This document shows, piece by piece, positions 11,870-22,150 of a DNA stretch of 64,000 nucleotides. Source of the DNA: Gnetum montanum (taxonomy: Eukaryota > Streptophyta > Gnetopsida > Gnetales > Gnetaceae). The translations under genes and the position numbers were made by a program. Below the pieces are notes generated by a model. The model searched no databases and was not told the origin of the DNA. It saw only the letters and a program-made list of their open reading frames with translations. The stretch spans positions 505-64,504 of the forward strand of contig MNCI01014982.1 of NCBI GenBank assembly GCA_015680685.1. The letters run 5' to 3'. Within the stretch, counting starts at the first letter, position 1; each line of letters opens with the position of its first letter.

Positions 11870-13072
11870 TGTGGATTGTAGAACTTAGAAGGGGGTAGAT
11901 GAATAAGTTTTCTAAATTGAACCTTTATGAAACAAAGCACACACATGAATTTACATGGTTCCCCAACTTGGGTACTCCACACTTATAGGGTAGATCACAA
12001 GCACACCTTCAGACTTTATTGCTCTCAAAATGTGGATGAAGGATCCACACCCTGTATAGTCTTCAAGCCCCACTCTAGAGTGTTATACTCCAACACCAAT
12101 CACTCAACCCTACAAGGTTCCATTAGGCTTGAAAATGTGGGTTCAAGGCTGAGCTCTACATCGAAGTGTTGTACCATAGCACTAACAACTCAATCCCATA
12201 GGATCTCAACAAGCTCAAGCACATCAACCCCATAGGACAACAAGAACAATAATTACAAGGGATAATTACAATTCAATTTGATGATCCTTGTATACTTAGG
12301 TACAACATACTCTAAAATGCCAAAATGACAATATAATGAGAAGAAATAGAGAATTCAATGATTACAAATGATTATACAAAGAATACAATAAGGCTTGCAC
12401 TTTTCCCAATGCACATCAAGTCTTGTTATAGCTACCATATTTCTAGATCCATCTCAGAACTCATGCAATGGCTAGGAAATGGTCACTAATGGTTATGAAA
12501 GATGTCTTTCTTATGCCTATGATGCCTTCTAAATTTTCCTTCAATTCTAGGAAGATGTCTTTGTTTCCTAAAAGATGTCTTTCTGAAGTCTCCATTTTGG
12601 AAGACATCTTTTTGAACTTGGTCTCCATTCTAGAAAGATGTCTTTTCCTCATGAAAGACATCTTTTTCTGAGAAAGATGTTTTGCTATTTCTGAAGATGT
12701 CTTTGTTTGAGTTCACTCTAATTCTGCCAAGACATCTAGTGTTCTGCATAGATGTCTTTCTTTCACTTTATTTATCTTTTAAATGCATCATTCCTTGTCC
12801 ATAACCTTGATCTTTTGCATGCTTTGATGATGATAACTTTTCTTGTATAATATCAAGTCCATGTCCATGATCTTTGAATATTCATTTGAAGATCATGTCG
12901 ATGACCTCCTCCTTTGAGCTCTAAACAATTTGTTCCTTGTCCTCTTTAGCACATCTTGGTTTTCCATGTACTAAGTCCTACAAACACAATAACCACACAA
13001 GCATGCAAACAATCTTGGACTCCATTTTACTTAACGTTTTGACACACACAAAAACACACTAAAGGGCCCACA
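11870..13072 (-). repeat. 5' LTR of the gag-only Copia element
   Basis: This 1203-bp LTR starts TGTGGATTGTAGAAC on the plus strand and ends GGGCCCACA, with TSD ATGTG immediately outside at 13073-13077. Divergence from the 7152-8396 copy is clear but modest by eye, mostly transitions, implying an old insertion. Confidence 0.88.
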
Positions 13073-13077
13073 ATGTG

Positions 13078-15289
13078 TTTCACCTCGATTGATTTGACCT
13101 TATTACATGGTGTTTCAATCTATTTTAGCCTTGTTATGCATTATTGACATTTATTACCATTAGTTGACCTCATTCAACTTTTGAATAACTTTAGTTCCAT
13201 TATATTCACCTTATTTTCTCTATTGTGGCCTTTGTTGATCCATGTTTAGCCTTTAATTGGTGTTGGGTGATTGGGTTTGACCATCTTTGACCATCATTTA
13301 ACACCATGTAACCATGACTTGCTAAGGTCTTAAACTTGTATTATGGCCTACTAAGGCATAAAACTAGTAAAATGTAACCATAGTTGACCATGTTTGACCT
13401 TACACTGCCTTTAACTCATACCTCATAACCTTTGTATACCATGCTTAGACCTTGCTTGATCATTGATGTAATGTGTTTTGACTCATATATGCATTATCAC
13501 TAGAATATTTTACATTTTTTTGACATTATTTATTATATCACATAGGTTTCACTTGATGCGCTTATGTTGTCATGTAGGATTAAGCTAGGAGGATAACAGA
13601 GTAAATTGAACTAGCCTCAAAGCCTAAATGGGCCCCTCTTATGATGTTGTTAGACCAAGTTAACCTAAGCTTCTGAAACCATTTTACTATACAACCCTAA
13701 TGCCCTGAGGTAGCCTAATTATCATTAACCTTAAAGCCAAAGACATCATGAAGGATCCCTTAGTCAAAGTTCCCATCCAAAGATCATGATGATGAGGGAA
13801 AAATATAGGAAACAAAGTTCTTCATCAGAACTTAGGCTTGCTCATGACCGCATCAAGACCTTCCAAGACAACATTAAAGCCATTACATACCCTTAATTAC
13901 ATCTAACACTTACATGTTTTGTTGTAGTGTTGCTTATCATTATTGATAGATTACGACGAATGACCAATATTGATGACTCTGATGGTCTACAACAAGAAAG
14001 TCTACATGCTCTATCCCTCTCTCCTTGTTTGGTACAATGAACAAATTGTAGAACTTTATAATCTAATGCACATCACATAGATTTCCCTATGCTATAATGA
14101 TGGTGACCTACTGTAGCCTAATTTGCTAGTTGTCTCATGTAGCCTTATGCATTATCATGTAACAACATGTTTTCTTTGTCTAGTTTTCTTTCTCTCTTGA
14201 AGTTGTTCTTGCAAGATGGAGCTTAGAGTCACCATGAAGATGCAACTCATTACAGCATCAAGTCACCATGTGACCTCGATGTGCAAGATTCGATGAGTTT
14301 ATCCTACCATGCCAAGAGTGTTCATTCCACTTCACTCCTATTACCATTCCCTTGAGCCCAACCCTATAGCCTAATTGTAACCTTCCTCACCCTTGAATGA
14401 TAATCATGACCAATGTTTGACATTCATGCATTATGGTCATATGACATCCCTTCTTCATGCTTCATCCATTAAGTTCTTTTAATGTAACACATCTCATTCG
14501 AAGGGAAAATCATCAAGATCATTGAATATAACACATCTTATTCAATGAGACAACTAAATCAAACATGACCTTGGTAAAGAAAACTAATGAAGATTTTTCC
14601 CCTTAAAAAAAGAAGGAAAGCAAATTTCCAAAAAGCTAAAAGGCCAATGAAGATAAAAAGATAAATTAATTTCTCCAAACATGCAAAGGGAGGAGCCTAA
14701 TAGCCAAGGAGACTTGGGAGTAGGACATTGGTCCCTTAAGAACATTATCAAGTGACATTTATCTTGAAAACATGAATTGTGAAGACCTCACTAATTAGTC
14801 AAAGTGACATTGCCATAACTGTAACCATGATGTCAACATTGGAGATTCATTGTTAACCCATGTGAACACTCCCTCATCACCAAATATTAATTTTAACTCA
14901 TATCATCTCATCATAATACTTAATCCCATCATCATAAGCACTCTTTGGCATGGTGCAACACTATGGAATCAAGCACAGAGAGTGAATGTTGGTGATGAAC
15001 TTGTAGTGGTGTTTTGTGTTCTTTGTCGATGTCTCTCGACTTAATCCTCAAGACACTAACAAAGAGGATCCAATGAAACACCATAAAAAAAGTACATGTT
15101 GTAACCTTTTGGTTTTGTAACTTCCACCCCATGAAGGTTGAGGCTAAAAATTCATTGTAAATTGTGCAGATTATAATCCACTCACCAATCCCTTATTCAA
15201 TCCCAAAGTTGACCTACATAGCCTGAAACCCCACTAGGCATCCCTAGTAGCTTCAAAACCTTGCCAAACCTAGTTGAAAGTGCCCAAAA
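13078..15289. other. Unassigned host sequence between repeat blocks
   Basis: AT-rich, with frequent CTTGAC/TTTGACC words at 13080-13480. The phrase AACCATGACTTGCTAAG (~13311) echoes AACCATGGCTTGCTAAC at ~7074, so the periodic block's flank may be duplicated here too. The open frame at 14850-15044 is unsupported. No RNA gene was recognised. Confidence 0.4.
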
Positions 15290-17590
15290 CCTTGAGATCT
15301 AGTGGAGCCATGCTAGGTAGCAAGATTTTAGCATGGATGGATGGGGTAAAGCCTTAAAACCCAAAAATCAACCACCAAGATTGCAATTTTTGGCCTAAAC
15401 ACTTCCCCATAGCCTCTGATAGCCCAACATGAACCAAAAACAAGTTGAATTCCATACCATCTACCTCCCCCATGCTAGGGAACCCATTAGCCATGATTGC
15501 CAATGTGGGTCCAACATGGATTCCCTGGTGATAACCTACAAGAACCTTTTCATATCTCAAAATGATCTTAAAACCCACTTATATGACCTCAACACCTATT
15601 CCTAGTCTCTAATAGTTAAGAATTATTGCAATCTAAGTTGAAATTCATGACCAAAACCTTCACCATGTTGGGGAACCCTCCACCCATGGTAGCTAGCATG
15701 GGTCCCATGTGGGTACATTAAGGTAACCCATAAAACCCCATCTATAGCCAGAAATAGCCTCAAAACCTACCCTAGTGATTTGAGAACACTATCAGAGCCT
15801 CCCAAGACCATTAAATGTCTCAAAATAGGTATAATAATAGTAAAAATCCATCATCCCCCCTCCATCCATGCTAGGGATACATTGCCCAATGTGGCTTAGG
15901 GGGAGATGACTACAATAAAAATAGTAAAAGCCTTCAAATTAGTTAATTTCACTGTCAAATCTTAGCCATCAACACCTGCAACCCTAGCAGCTCAAAAACC
16001 TTGTTGAATTTAACCAAAAATAACTAAGACCATGAATTTTAGTGTAGCCACATTAGGGGGGATCCATCCATGCTAGGCGGTGTTGTCCTACTGTGGATGG
16101 CTGGGTTGTAATAATAAATTATTAAAATTAATCTCTTAGTTGAAATTTTTTGATCTTTGAACCTTCCTAGAGTCTCCAACAACTAAAGACTCATCATAAT
16201 TATCCAAATGCCATGACCACTCCCATCCCCATGCTAAAAACCCCCCCTCACCCATGTTGGCCAATGTGGTTACTCTAGGGATGACTTATGAAAGCTAATT
16301 GACATTTTTAAAAAAGACCTTAAAACCTACCCTTATTACCTTGGAACCCTCCTAGGCTCTCTAACCATCATAAAACCCCAAAATACCAATCAAAAATGGT
16401 AAAAATATATTACCCCCCTTGCATCCATGCTAGGCCATGCTAGCTAGGATGGCCCAGCATTACTTCAAGGGGAAATGACTTCAAAAACTATCAAAAGACT
16501 TTCAAAATTATCAATTTTGATTTTAAACCTTAGCCATTAATATTTTCAACACTAGGGGCCTGAATACTAGGTTGATTTGATGTAGAGAAACATCAAAACT
16601 CAATACCCTAGGGCACCCATGTTGCGAGAGGTCAAAGCCATGTTGAATAGAATGGCTCCAGTGTAGGTAAGGTTTCTTACCACTTTTTCTATCACTTTGA
16701 CATACCTAAAGGCATTAAACCTACCTTAGTAGAGCCTAGAATACCAAAACCCTTAACCAATAGCTATTCAACCTTGTTTCAACCATAAAACCCCATCAGA
16801 CCCCCTCACCCATGCTGGAGCAATGCTACCCAACATAGCTTAGGGGTGTATAACCATGCCAAACCTTAAACCACCATTAGACACAACCAATTTTAAGTAA
16901 AAACCTTAATTATAGTTACTAACAAACCTATAAGCTTAAAAATTTGGTTAACTTGCCTCTTAAAAATCCCAAAATTAAAAAGTAGATGTATCCATGCTGC
17001 CAAGTACTAGAACCACATTGGGCATCATGGCCCTACAATGGGTGAAGTTTCCAAGTTGATCTTACATGCAGAACACCCTTGAAATAGCCTTGGAACTTGA
17101 ATAAATAAGCATACAACTACAAAACCTTGAATTGAGCTATAGATTGACCATGTTTTAAACCTATAGTGACCTAAATATAGAGCATCCACACTAAGATCTC
17201 TTTCATCCATGCTGGCTAGCATGGCTTTGGGGAGCTATAATCATGAAACCTACTTTTGGATAATTTCAACCATCAAAGTTACTAGTATAAACTATTATGG
17301 CCCTAAGCTACCTTGGGAAGACCATAGAACCTTAATTTCATTTTTATAGATGCTACAAAACCCATTTTTCTTGGTATCCAAACTAGGGCCATGCTAGATA
17401 GCATTATTGTAGTGTGGATGGCACTACTAGGCTTCAATGGTGACTTATGAAGGTTCAAATCAACATTAGAATTGACCAATTTCCTTCCCCAATCCATTGC
17501 ACTAACCATACATGTTCTTAGAAGTCAAAAACTAACCAAAATCATCCTAAGAAATTACCTAGCCATCCTATCCATGTTGGTAATCCATTA
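15290..17590. repeat. Periodic repeat block 2 (about 190-bp unit with a stem-loop core)
   Basis: The motif recurs at about 15300, 15475, 15660, 15860, 16050, 16230, 16420, 16610, 16805, 17000, 17200, 17380 and 17575: thirteen copies at ~190 bp. The copy at ~15305 is a clean 8-bp stem, CCATGCTA...TAGCATGG. Alternate and third units are more alike, giving a higher-order period near 555 bp (AAAACCTACCCTAGTGATTT at ~15770 and AAAACCTACCCTTATTACCT at ~16322). Collinear with block 1 over about 1.3 kb at roughly three-quarters identity by eye. No coding potential seen. Confidence 0.75.
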
Positions 17591-18300
17591 GTCCATTAAG
17601 GCAAGATCTATAGAACTTGGTCTATAATAATATTGATGGCCAAGATGCTCAATATCATATTGATTTCAAGTATAAATTTCATGATGGAAGGAATATTAGA
17701 AAGAGGAATTCCAATATACCCTTCTGGAAATGCAAGAATTTAGAAGGTAGGATGGTGGTTTTCTCAACCTTTCTATATGGAATGCTCTATACTGTAGATC
17801 ACCATAAAACAAATAATCTTCATGAACCTCATTCCTATGTTTATAGAGATTTTGAGGATAATTTTCAAGATAATGGTTAAGGATATGATCAAATTGATGC
17901 CACCAATTCCAAAAGATATCATTTCGTAAGATCTAGGGATTAATTTTAATCTCATAAACATGAAATGGACTAGGTTTGAATCTAGGCCTATTAAACATGT
18001 TTTGTGATGTAGGGAAATATAAGCATCGAAATTCAATATGGCCTTTGAATTTGATCCTTGAATACAAATTATCACCAAATCTTGGTTTTGCGTATTCAAC
18101 CTAGATTCTGGATCTTGTAGCCTATGAGATATGCCTAACAAGCCAATCAAAACTTTGGTTCCAAGACTCTTGAAAGGATTCTTAAGTAAGCATAGCCATC
18201 TGATTTTCTTCTCTATTACAATTCCTAAAAATTTTAGAAGACCTATGTATCCAACCTTCCCTTATTAACAAATCTAAAATAGAATTCAAACATTAGTAGC
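17591..18300. other. Unassigned sequence left of the pararetrovirus
   Basis: Two overlapping open frames exist, 17617-17880 (+, 87 codons) and 18150-17773 (-, 125 codons). Neither shows a motif I recognise. The segment could be a flank or the decayed 3' part of the pararetroviral insertion, since it abuts the RNase H end with no visible boundary. Confidence 0.35.
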
Positions 18301-18621
18301 CTAAGAGAATTGGAACTCTCTAGTTAGGAAATTAGAAAGACTATTATGCTTGTCACTAATAAACTCTATTTTAAAATCAAAATTAGCTAAGTATAATGTC
18401 CATATAATTAACCGAGTATGATCAACTTTATTTAAAAATTTTGAGCTTAAATACTTATCAAAATGATTTAAATCACTTCTTATTGTAAATTGTACATTTT
18501 GGAGAAATAGCCTAAATTTCTCAATGCCTTTGACTATGGCAAGAAGCTCTTTAGGATTACTATGATAGTTTTGCTGAGCTTCATTGAACTTTCCTGATGC
18601 ATAACAACATATCCAAATCAC
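18301..18621 (-). pseudogene. Pararetroviral RNase H domain
   Basis: A 106-codon open stretch. Landmarks are ASGKFNEAQQNYHSNPKELL near its start, then KGIEKFRLFLQNVQFTIRSD and a terminal FISDKHNSLSNFLTRE. The YHSN..KE.LA..KGI.KF pattern is the conserved RNase H signature of Caulimoviridae, more like them than Gypsy RNase H. The domain is continuous with decayed RT at higher coordinates. It would degrade RNA in RNA-DNA hybrids during reverse transcription. It is a fragment of a broken polyprotein, not a functional gene. Confidence 0.78.
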
Positions 18622-18639
18622 ATTGTCTTTTTAATCCTT

Positions 18640-19480
18640 AAGAGAAGCACCCCAAAATTCCTAAAAAGCATCAATTTAAAAGATTAGTTTCCCATATATT
18701 GGTAACTAAAGCTTTGGAAGATGAATGCATTGTTGTTTAATTAAAGCAACTGTATCTGTATGTTGCTTAGTCCATGCTAGAGGATTTTTCCCTAATCGGT
18801 CATTTAAGAGTTTTGTATCTTAGCCAAGGTTTTTGTAGAATCCAAATACATAGTTAATGCAACCAAGAAATCTTTGGAGTTGTGTTTTATCCCTAATCTC
18901 GTTTGGAAACTTCTTAATAACTTCAAGGATATGATCTTGTAAGGCTATTGTTCCATTGGTGATTTGTAATCCTAAAAAATTCTATAGAATCCTTTACTAT
19001 TTGCATCTTGGTTGGAGATAAGACTAATCCATTATCATCTATTATTTTTCTAAATATCTCCAAGTGTTTCAAGTGTTGTTAAGGATTCTTACTCATTACT
19101 ATTATGTCATCTATAGAGACCATAATAAAAGGATACTTACCAAAGATCTTGTCCATACATCTTTGGAAGATAGATGGAGCATTCTTAATCCCAAATGATA
19201 AGATAGTCCATTGGTAAAGGCCTCTAGGAATGGTAAAGGAAGTTTTTCATTAATCTTTTGGTTCTATTTGTATCTACCAAGACCCTGATTTTAAATCAAA
19301 CTTTGAATATATGTTATTGTGAAGAAGCCTTTCGAACAAATCATCTTTGTTCGGTATTGGATGCTAGACTAGTTTTATCATATCATTAAAAGGTTTGTAA
19401 TTTACTACAAGCATTTTCTTCCCTCTAACCTATTCAGCTCATTTATTAACATAGAATGTGGCACAAGCAAAGATACTAGT
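18640..19480 (-). pseudogene. Pararetroviral reverse transcriptase (decayed)
   Basis: The minus-strand translation shows KNAPSIFQRCMDKIFGKYPF at ~19190-19130, followed by an aspartate pair in a SIDDIIVMSK context at ~19125-19095, corresponding to the YxDD catalytic box. Upstream a KSGSW-like segment and a PFND-like segment are recognisable at ~19400-19250. Multiple stops and at least one frameshift lie between these and the RNase H. Confidence 0.7.
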
Positions 19481-19531
19481 GTTGGGTTGTACAAGTTTCT
19501 TTTCTAGCAATGCTTGTATTTCTAGATTGCA

Positions 19532-20150
19532 TTATTTCTTTAGTGATGGGGGCATACCAATATGATGGTCCTTAGTTTTTATCTTTATATTTTCTTTAAA
19601 CCCTATTCTACACCAATGTTCTTTCTTATTCCTAAAGATTGTTGGATCATCACTAGCTAAGGCTAATAAATTTTCTCTTATACTATTAAACTCTACTTCT
19701 AACTTATTTACACTATTAACTATCCATTGTATTAGGTAGCTTATTAGAAGACTATACAGATGGAAACCTACTATTATACTGATCATGCCTAGAGAATCTT
19801 TATCTTGAAAAGCTTATGTATGTTGGTCCCACAATATATGGCTCTACGTGTTGTAGATTATCTATACCAATAAGCAAGTCATATGATTTTATTTCACAAT
19901 GTAACACCATGAGGTTGAGTATATTTCCCTTGGTAGTTTGTATTGGTATAACAACCTTGTGCTAACTACACATCTTTTTAGTGTTGAACCTAATATAATT
20001 GTTATCAGTTTCTTTCCAAAAATGATAAGGTATAATATTCCATTTGGCAATGGATATCTCTGCTCCTAAATCTATTAAAGCATCTATAGGATATGCTTTA
20101 TAATTTTTAAATATAATTAAGATTGTACAAATGATTAGAGTAGTCTTCAC
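19532..20150 (-). pseudogene. Pararetroviral aspartic protease region
   Basis: The frame 20150-19962 contains YPIDALIDLGAEISIAK: the D-x-G-A active-site box of retroviral-type aspartic proteases, with Leu where Ser or Thr is usual. Between 19961 and 19790 the reading continues in broken form. The frame 19786-19532 is the linker toward RT. A charged, coiled-coil-like region precedes the protease at ~20530-20200. The active-site substitution and stops indicate loss of function. Confidence 0.65.
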
Positions 20151-20770
20151 ATACGAGTTATTTTTTACCTTATTTATAGGCTTAGCCTGAGTTTCTACTT
20201 GATACTGTTCTCTTTGCGAACTTTCTTCTATCCTTTCTAGGTTTGCTATCTCTTGAGTAGTCCATTAAATAAAAGTGCAGAGTTGTTCTATACATTGTAT
20301 CCTAATAAGAGAGTCATTTACAATTGGAAGATTATATGTTGATGATGATGCTTTTTGTTTATGCCTTTTATTTTCATCATCCAAAAATTCTTAACTATCT
20401 AGTGTTTCATATTCAAACTCTTGCTTTGATTGTTGTGACTCTAGATACCTAAACTACCTTTCTTCTATTAGAAATATTTTCTCTTCTAAAGCTTGTTTTT
20501 TCTCTTCTATTCTCCTTCTCGGACACATTATTTTATTTATGTCACTTATTGGAATATATTCTATCTATTTCTCTAGTCACTCTAATAATTTTTTTAATAT
20601 TTTATACGTAGGATCTCATTGTATTGGATCTAAGGACTCTGCATCAAAAGAAGATTTTTTTGAACACCTAGGTGTTCCTAACTGTAATTGCCTACCATGG
20701 ATATTAATTCTGCTAAGTCTTCCATGGTGGTTCATGGAACAAATGAAATAAATATCACTATCATCACTAT

Positions 20771-20797
20771 CCCCCACCGTCCCCCCTCCCCCCACCC
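20771..20797 (-). other. G-rich tract, possible G-quadruplex, inside the pararetrovirus
   Basis: The minus strand reads GGGTGGGGGGAGGGGGGACGG followed by TGGGGG. Four G-runs of at least three, separated by 1-5 bases, fit the intramolecular quadruplex pattern and stand out in AT-rich surroundings. It could also be a decayed purine-rich plus-strand primer site. Confidence 0.6.
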
Positions 20798-20869
20798 TGC
20801 CTTTTCAAAAATGAAGTTATCTAGTGCATAATAAAAGTTTGTGATAGCATAATTAGAATACTCACTAGA

Positions 20870-21452
20870 CTAAAGAAGAATATCCCCTAGCTTGAATGGA
20901 GTATTTTCATCAAGAACATAATCAAAGTATTGTTTGAAGAGATTATAGTGCTCAATGAAATTAACTTTCTTGGGATATTTAGATTTCTTTGGACAATCAT
21001 GAGCAAATTGGTTACCTTGGCACAAATAACATTTAATGTCTAATTTTCTTAATTTATTATTTTGACATTTAAACATCTCTAAATACTCTAGTTGGTTGAT
21101 TTGAGTATTTAGGTTTCCATTGTTGGCATTTTGAAAGCTTTTTAGATCATCTATATCTTCTTTTCTTCTTTTATTGACAAAAGCTAGTAAATTTCTCATA
21201 TTGGTAATCATTCTCAGAACAAAGTTCATTACAAAATGAATTTTCCATTTGATGTTATATTTTCTTAATTGTCCTATGAGCTTTCATGTCATAATAGATA
21301 TTCCTATTAACATTTTGTAGAAATTTTCTTATGGTACTAAAAGTCATATTATCTAAGGATTTGTTTTTTTGTTGGAGCTCAATGTGATATTTATCACAAA
21401 AATATTTTGGCATGGCTCCTAATAAATGTTCCTTAGCTAACTTTTCATGCAT
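20870..21452 (-). pseudogene. Pararetroviral coat-protein-like region with defective zinc knuckle
   Basis: Two frames (21452-21255 and 21229-20870) form one decayed region. The downstream frame carries CYLCQGNQFAHDC followed by a basic PKKSKYPKK stretch. This resembles a CX2CX4HX4C knuckle but is one residue short: the position where His belongs is missing, an in-frame 3-bp loss or misalignment. Caulimovirid coat proteins end in such a knuckle followed by an acidic or basic tail, and the location upstream of the protease agrees. Confidence 0.6.
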
Positions 21453-21710
21453 TAACTTACCTCTATAGTACCTCTCTTCCTTGGTATCTAGGAAAGAAGA
21501 AAGGTTTTATATTCTAACGTGGCTTTAAAGAACATTTGTCTATAGTTTATACCATAATCATACTTATCTCCTATAAATTATTTAGTAGTTGCATTAATAA
21601 ATAATATTGATGATCCATTTAACAATTTCATCCTAATACTAACATCTATTTGATTCCACCATCATCTTAAATTTTCTACAAAGTTAAATACACAATTTTG
21701 TATGACATCT

Positions 21711-22150
21711 TGACTTAGACATTAATCTAGCGCAAATGGAATGACTCATGATACTCAACATGCTAGATGAAAACTGAAGAGTATCTCTAATGATGAATGA
21801 AATGCACAAGGCATACAATAAACAATGTCACAAAACATAGATAAGGAATGTTACATTCAAACTAGGAGACAAGGTTTTCTATTGGAATCCGAGGCATGTG
21901 CCACAACGAACTAAGTTTCGAACATTATGGAAAAAATATTACATCATATGTTTAACTTTTTTCTCTGAGTATATGTCAATTTACCACCCAAAAAGCTATC
22001 AGAATTACATGCTAGTCAATATTTAGAAATTTAAATCCTTCATGGACTTCCAAGAAACTAGTCACAATACTAACATCTCTAATCAAAAATAAGCTTACTC
22101 CATCTTTTGAATCTCCATCTTCCAACTTAGTCATGGGGGGATACCCATCT
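21711..22150 (+). pseudogene. C-terminal integrase fragment of a plus-strand Gypsy element
   Basis: The translation shows LDLDINLAQME (~21720), MMNEMHKAYNKQCHK (~21800-21840) and FKLGDKVFYWNPRHVPQRTK (~21855-21915), then decayed text ending near a SHGG-like segment and purine tract at ~22130. The LDLD..LAQ.E motif matches the integrase end of element H (LDLDLRLAQKE at ~42720), so both belong to one lineage. The left part is cut off at the pararetrovirus boundary. Confidence 0.75.

Larger units (their letters stand above)
7147..13077 (-). mobile_element. Complete non-autonomous Copia element (gag only), TSD ATGTG
   Basis: The two LTRs (7152-8396 and 11870-13072) begin TGT.AATTGTAGAACTTAGAAG and end CTAAAGGG.CCACA on the plus strand. 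The 5-bp TSD ATGTG is perfect (7147-7151 and 13073-13077). Orientation is minus: a Met-type primer-binding site follows the right LTR and a polypurine tract precedes the left one. The 3.5-kb interior holds a gag region but no recognisable protease, integrase, RT or RNase H, so the element matches the class of gag-only non-autonomous elements. It sits in the unique-looking DNA between the two periodic repeat blocks. Confidence 0.88.
18301..21710 (-). mobile_element. Endogenous pararetrovirus (Caulimoviridae-like), decayed
   Basis: Minus-strand order from high to low coordinates is coat-protein-like region with a zinc-knuckle remnant, aspartic protease, reverse transcriptase, RNase H. This is the order of a caulimovirid polyprotein. 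There are no LTRs or integrase, which argues against Ty3/Gypsy. All parts carry stops and frameshifts and no movement-protein ORF was recognised. Such copies enter plant genomes by illegitimate recombination. The right boundary lies near 21,700, where plus-strand Gypsy integrase sequence starts; the left boundary is uncertain. Confidence 0.75.

Noticed and set aside
13078-15289. Search for tRNA, rRNA or microRNA-like hairpins
   Set aside because: Only short AT-rich palindromes were found; none has a convincing fold or conserved box pair.
17773-18150. 125-codon minus-strand ORF as a possible viral movement protein
   Set aside because: No movement-protein motif could be pointed to and its position after RNase H would be unusual; left as unassigned.
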